This document shows, one piece after another, positions 62,131-64,000 of a stretch of 64,000 bases of DNA; positions within the stretch are counted from its first letter, which is position 1; each line of letters opens with the position of its first letter. The stretch covers positions 41,726,001 through 41,790,000 of the forward strand of contig OX579635.1 of the NCBI GenBank assembly GCA_951230915.1. Direction: 5' to 3'. The position numbers were made by a program, and so were the translations under genes. The notes under the pieces are model-generated. The model did no database searches and was not told the origin of the DNA. It saw only the letters and a program-made list of their open reading frames with translations. The stretch is from Antitrichia curtipendula. Lineage: Eukaryota; Streptophyta; Bryopsida; Hypnales; Leucodontaceae.

Positions 62131-62980
62131 CTATATCATAATTTCGTCTCTATCATATGCATTTGTCAATATTTGGTCATATTAATATCTGTTATCCTAT
62201 AATATACTAACTGTATATCTAATGCATTAATAAATTATTTGGTTTGAATCAACTAGGTGTTTATTCAAAATAATTCAAACTATTGATATCATGTGGTAGT
62301 TGTCACATCTTATTAAATTACATTTGTAATCCAAAAATATATATTGTGTAAATGTCTTTTCAAATAAATGACTTGGATTAAAAAAGATGAGGACAAACAA
62401 TAAAATCTAATTGCTAAATGAAAATTTAAAAAAATTATATTTATTGTAGAATAAGACAAACATCTTCAAGTCTATTCAAAGTGGGTGAAGCAAGATTTCA
62501 AATTGCAACCTATAGATTATCTCTAATAGTAACGGAGGTATCAAGTCTTTGATTCATTAAGAAGCATTGACAATTTTTTGAGTGATTTTGAAAATTAGTC
62601 AAACAATTGAGTTTATAAGGTTGGCTAGCTTTAAAATTCTACAACTTAAAAAATATAATTGCTTTTTGCTTCAAATTTTATAGGATTGTAATATATGCAC
62701 AATACTACAAACATTCATGTTTGTTCATTTGAATTTTGTTCACTCATTTTCAAAGTATGGCACATGGAGTGAAAACTAAACAAAACTTAGCCTCAATTTT
62801 TGTACACGTTGGATGGATGTCCCAAAAAGAATGATTATTTTCACACATCTTCATTTCATAGTTGTTGTTGCTTAACCCTATAGTATTATTTGAGCTAGAA
62901 AGTGGCTTATGAATGATTGTCCAGATGTTGAATTGCTAAATAATGCCTTAAACCTCAAAGTTATGAAAATACAGTATATA
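62131..62980. other. Gene-free AT-rich stretch
   Basis: I see no gene, paired ends or tandem repeats. Confidence 0.55.
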
Positions 62981-63306
62981 AGGTAACATGCTCATAAATC
63001 ACACAGGCTCAAAAATTGTCTACCTCATCAAATGTATATTGTGTGTACATGTTTCTTTTTCATAGCCTTCATCAACGTACAAACAATGTATATTTTAAGA
63101 GGTGGGTGATTTTAGAGCTCTATGCCATTTCAAGTTTAAAATTTTATAACTAATTCCACAAAGCTCCAAAAAATATGAGAAATCTTGGATTAGATGTCAA
63201 TTCCACTCCTCTTTTTAAAAAATTTAGTGAAACTTTTTTCAAGAAGCTTCACCTCCCGAAAATTCAGTTTCAGCTTGTAGGTGGGCGATTTCTGGACCTG
63301 TTACCT
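62981..63306. mobile_element. AGGTRG-ended MITE, group 2, inverted copy
   Basis: AGGTAACATG at the left and CCTGTTACCT at the right lie between TA dinucleotides. The interior is the inverted counterpart of the copy at 33185-33506 (for example 'gattagatgtcaattccac'). Confidence 0.8.
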
Positions 63307-63309
63307 TAA

Positions 63310-64000
63310 CCCCTAAAGGACCAGCCTGCAAAATTTGGCAACATAAAAAAAATTGGGCAGGTACATGTGGCCAGAGATTTACAAGTTTGAGGCTGAAACT
63401 TTAATAGAAGTTGTGGACGAGGAGTACCTTTCATTTGAACTAAATTTTATGACATTTGGAAATACGAGTCAAAAGTTATGGCCTAATATGTTACTTTTTT
63501 TCTCGGCCAGGTAGTCCGGGCAGATCAGAAAAAATCACTTTTTTCAGAAACAAAAATTTGAAACTGGTTTTCCAGAGTTATCTATACATGGAAAGCTTTT
63601 AATCATTCCATTTTGACCAATGAGTCAAAAGTTATGAGGAGTTTTAGTTTGCGGGCAGTTTTGGAATCTCTACTCTAAAATAAACTTTGAAGTCTTTTAT
63701 CTTACTCAATTTTCAATATTTTTTTAAAATAAAAATATCATAGGATATAGATTGTTTAATACAACATTTCCACCATTGGGATTGGCATTTTTCAATTTCA
63801 TACCTAAATTCTTAACAATTTAGTATTTTGAAGCATTCTCTACTTCATTCTACTTACTATTTTTTTCTTATATGTTGTACAATTCCAAATGATGTGAAAT
63901 TTTTCAAGCATGTAGCTAACTTGTTTAGGAAAAGAATCCAAAGAAGCACCACCATTTTGGACATTTTTTCATAAAAAATTGAGCTTGTGAAGTGCAGCTG
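63310..64000 (+). mobile_element. TTAA-flanked piggyBac-like element, cut by the window end
   Basis: TTAA at 63306-63309 is followed by CCCCTAAAGGACC. From about 63550 it matches the element in the hAT relic almost in step, and the window stops at 'gtgaagtgcagctg', which corresponds to about 10013 there. About 235 bp should remain outside the window. Confidence 0.82.

Overview
This is a nuclear window from a land plant. The evidence is spliced genes with GT-AG introns, an AP2/DREB factor, two proteins with plastid-type leaders, a telo-box and a Stowaway-type element. The noncoding DNA is very AT-rich while the exons are clearly richer in GC. A pseudokinase combined with Sel1 repeats, together with short introns, leads me to suspect a bryophyte or other early-diverging plant, but I cannot prove a species or lineage.

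All convincing host genes lie in the first 26 kb. They are an intronless DREB-type AP2/ERF factor (5213-5908, +); a seven-exon plastid RsmG/GidB-type 16S rRNA methyltransferase (16157-13148, -), whose whole exon chain could be read; a four-exon conserved plastid-type protein of unknown function (18394-20997, +); and a large intronless pseudokinase with a helical N-terminus, Sel1 repeats, about 200 residues of polyglutamine and a C-terminal membrane segment (25264-22153, -), broken by one apparent single-base frameshift. A decayed hAT-type transposase relic lies at 11364-8447 (-). The genes are independent transcription units. RsmG and the unknown protein both probably act in the chloroplast.

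From 26 kb to the end I find no convincing host gene. This part is a dense, nested bed of nonautonomous DNA elements. The main group has TTAA target duplications and ends reading CCCCTAAAGG-type, that is, piggyBac-like, with about nine copies in the window. One sits in the hAT relic, and removing it with one TTAA restores the reading frame exactly. Another sits in a second copy of its own family, for which an uninterrupted paralogue exists at 27.4-28.3 kb. Other groups are small elements ending AGGTRG, usually flanked by TA; fold-back elements of about 550 bp made almost wholly of two inverted arms; a Stowaway-like element inserted in one fold-back; and a nearly perfect 1,091-bp hairpin at 51950-53040.

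The 57-62 kb part has minisatellites, a C-rich strand-biased block and local tandem duplications, and may be a decayed retroelement. No tRNA, rRNA or CRISPR array was seen. Coordinates of element ends were read by eye and may be off by a few bases.
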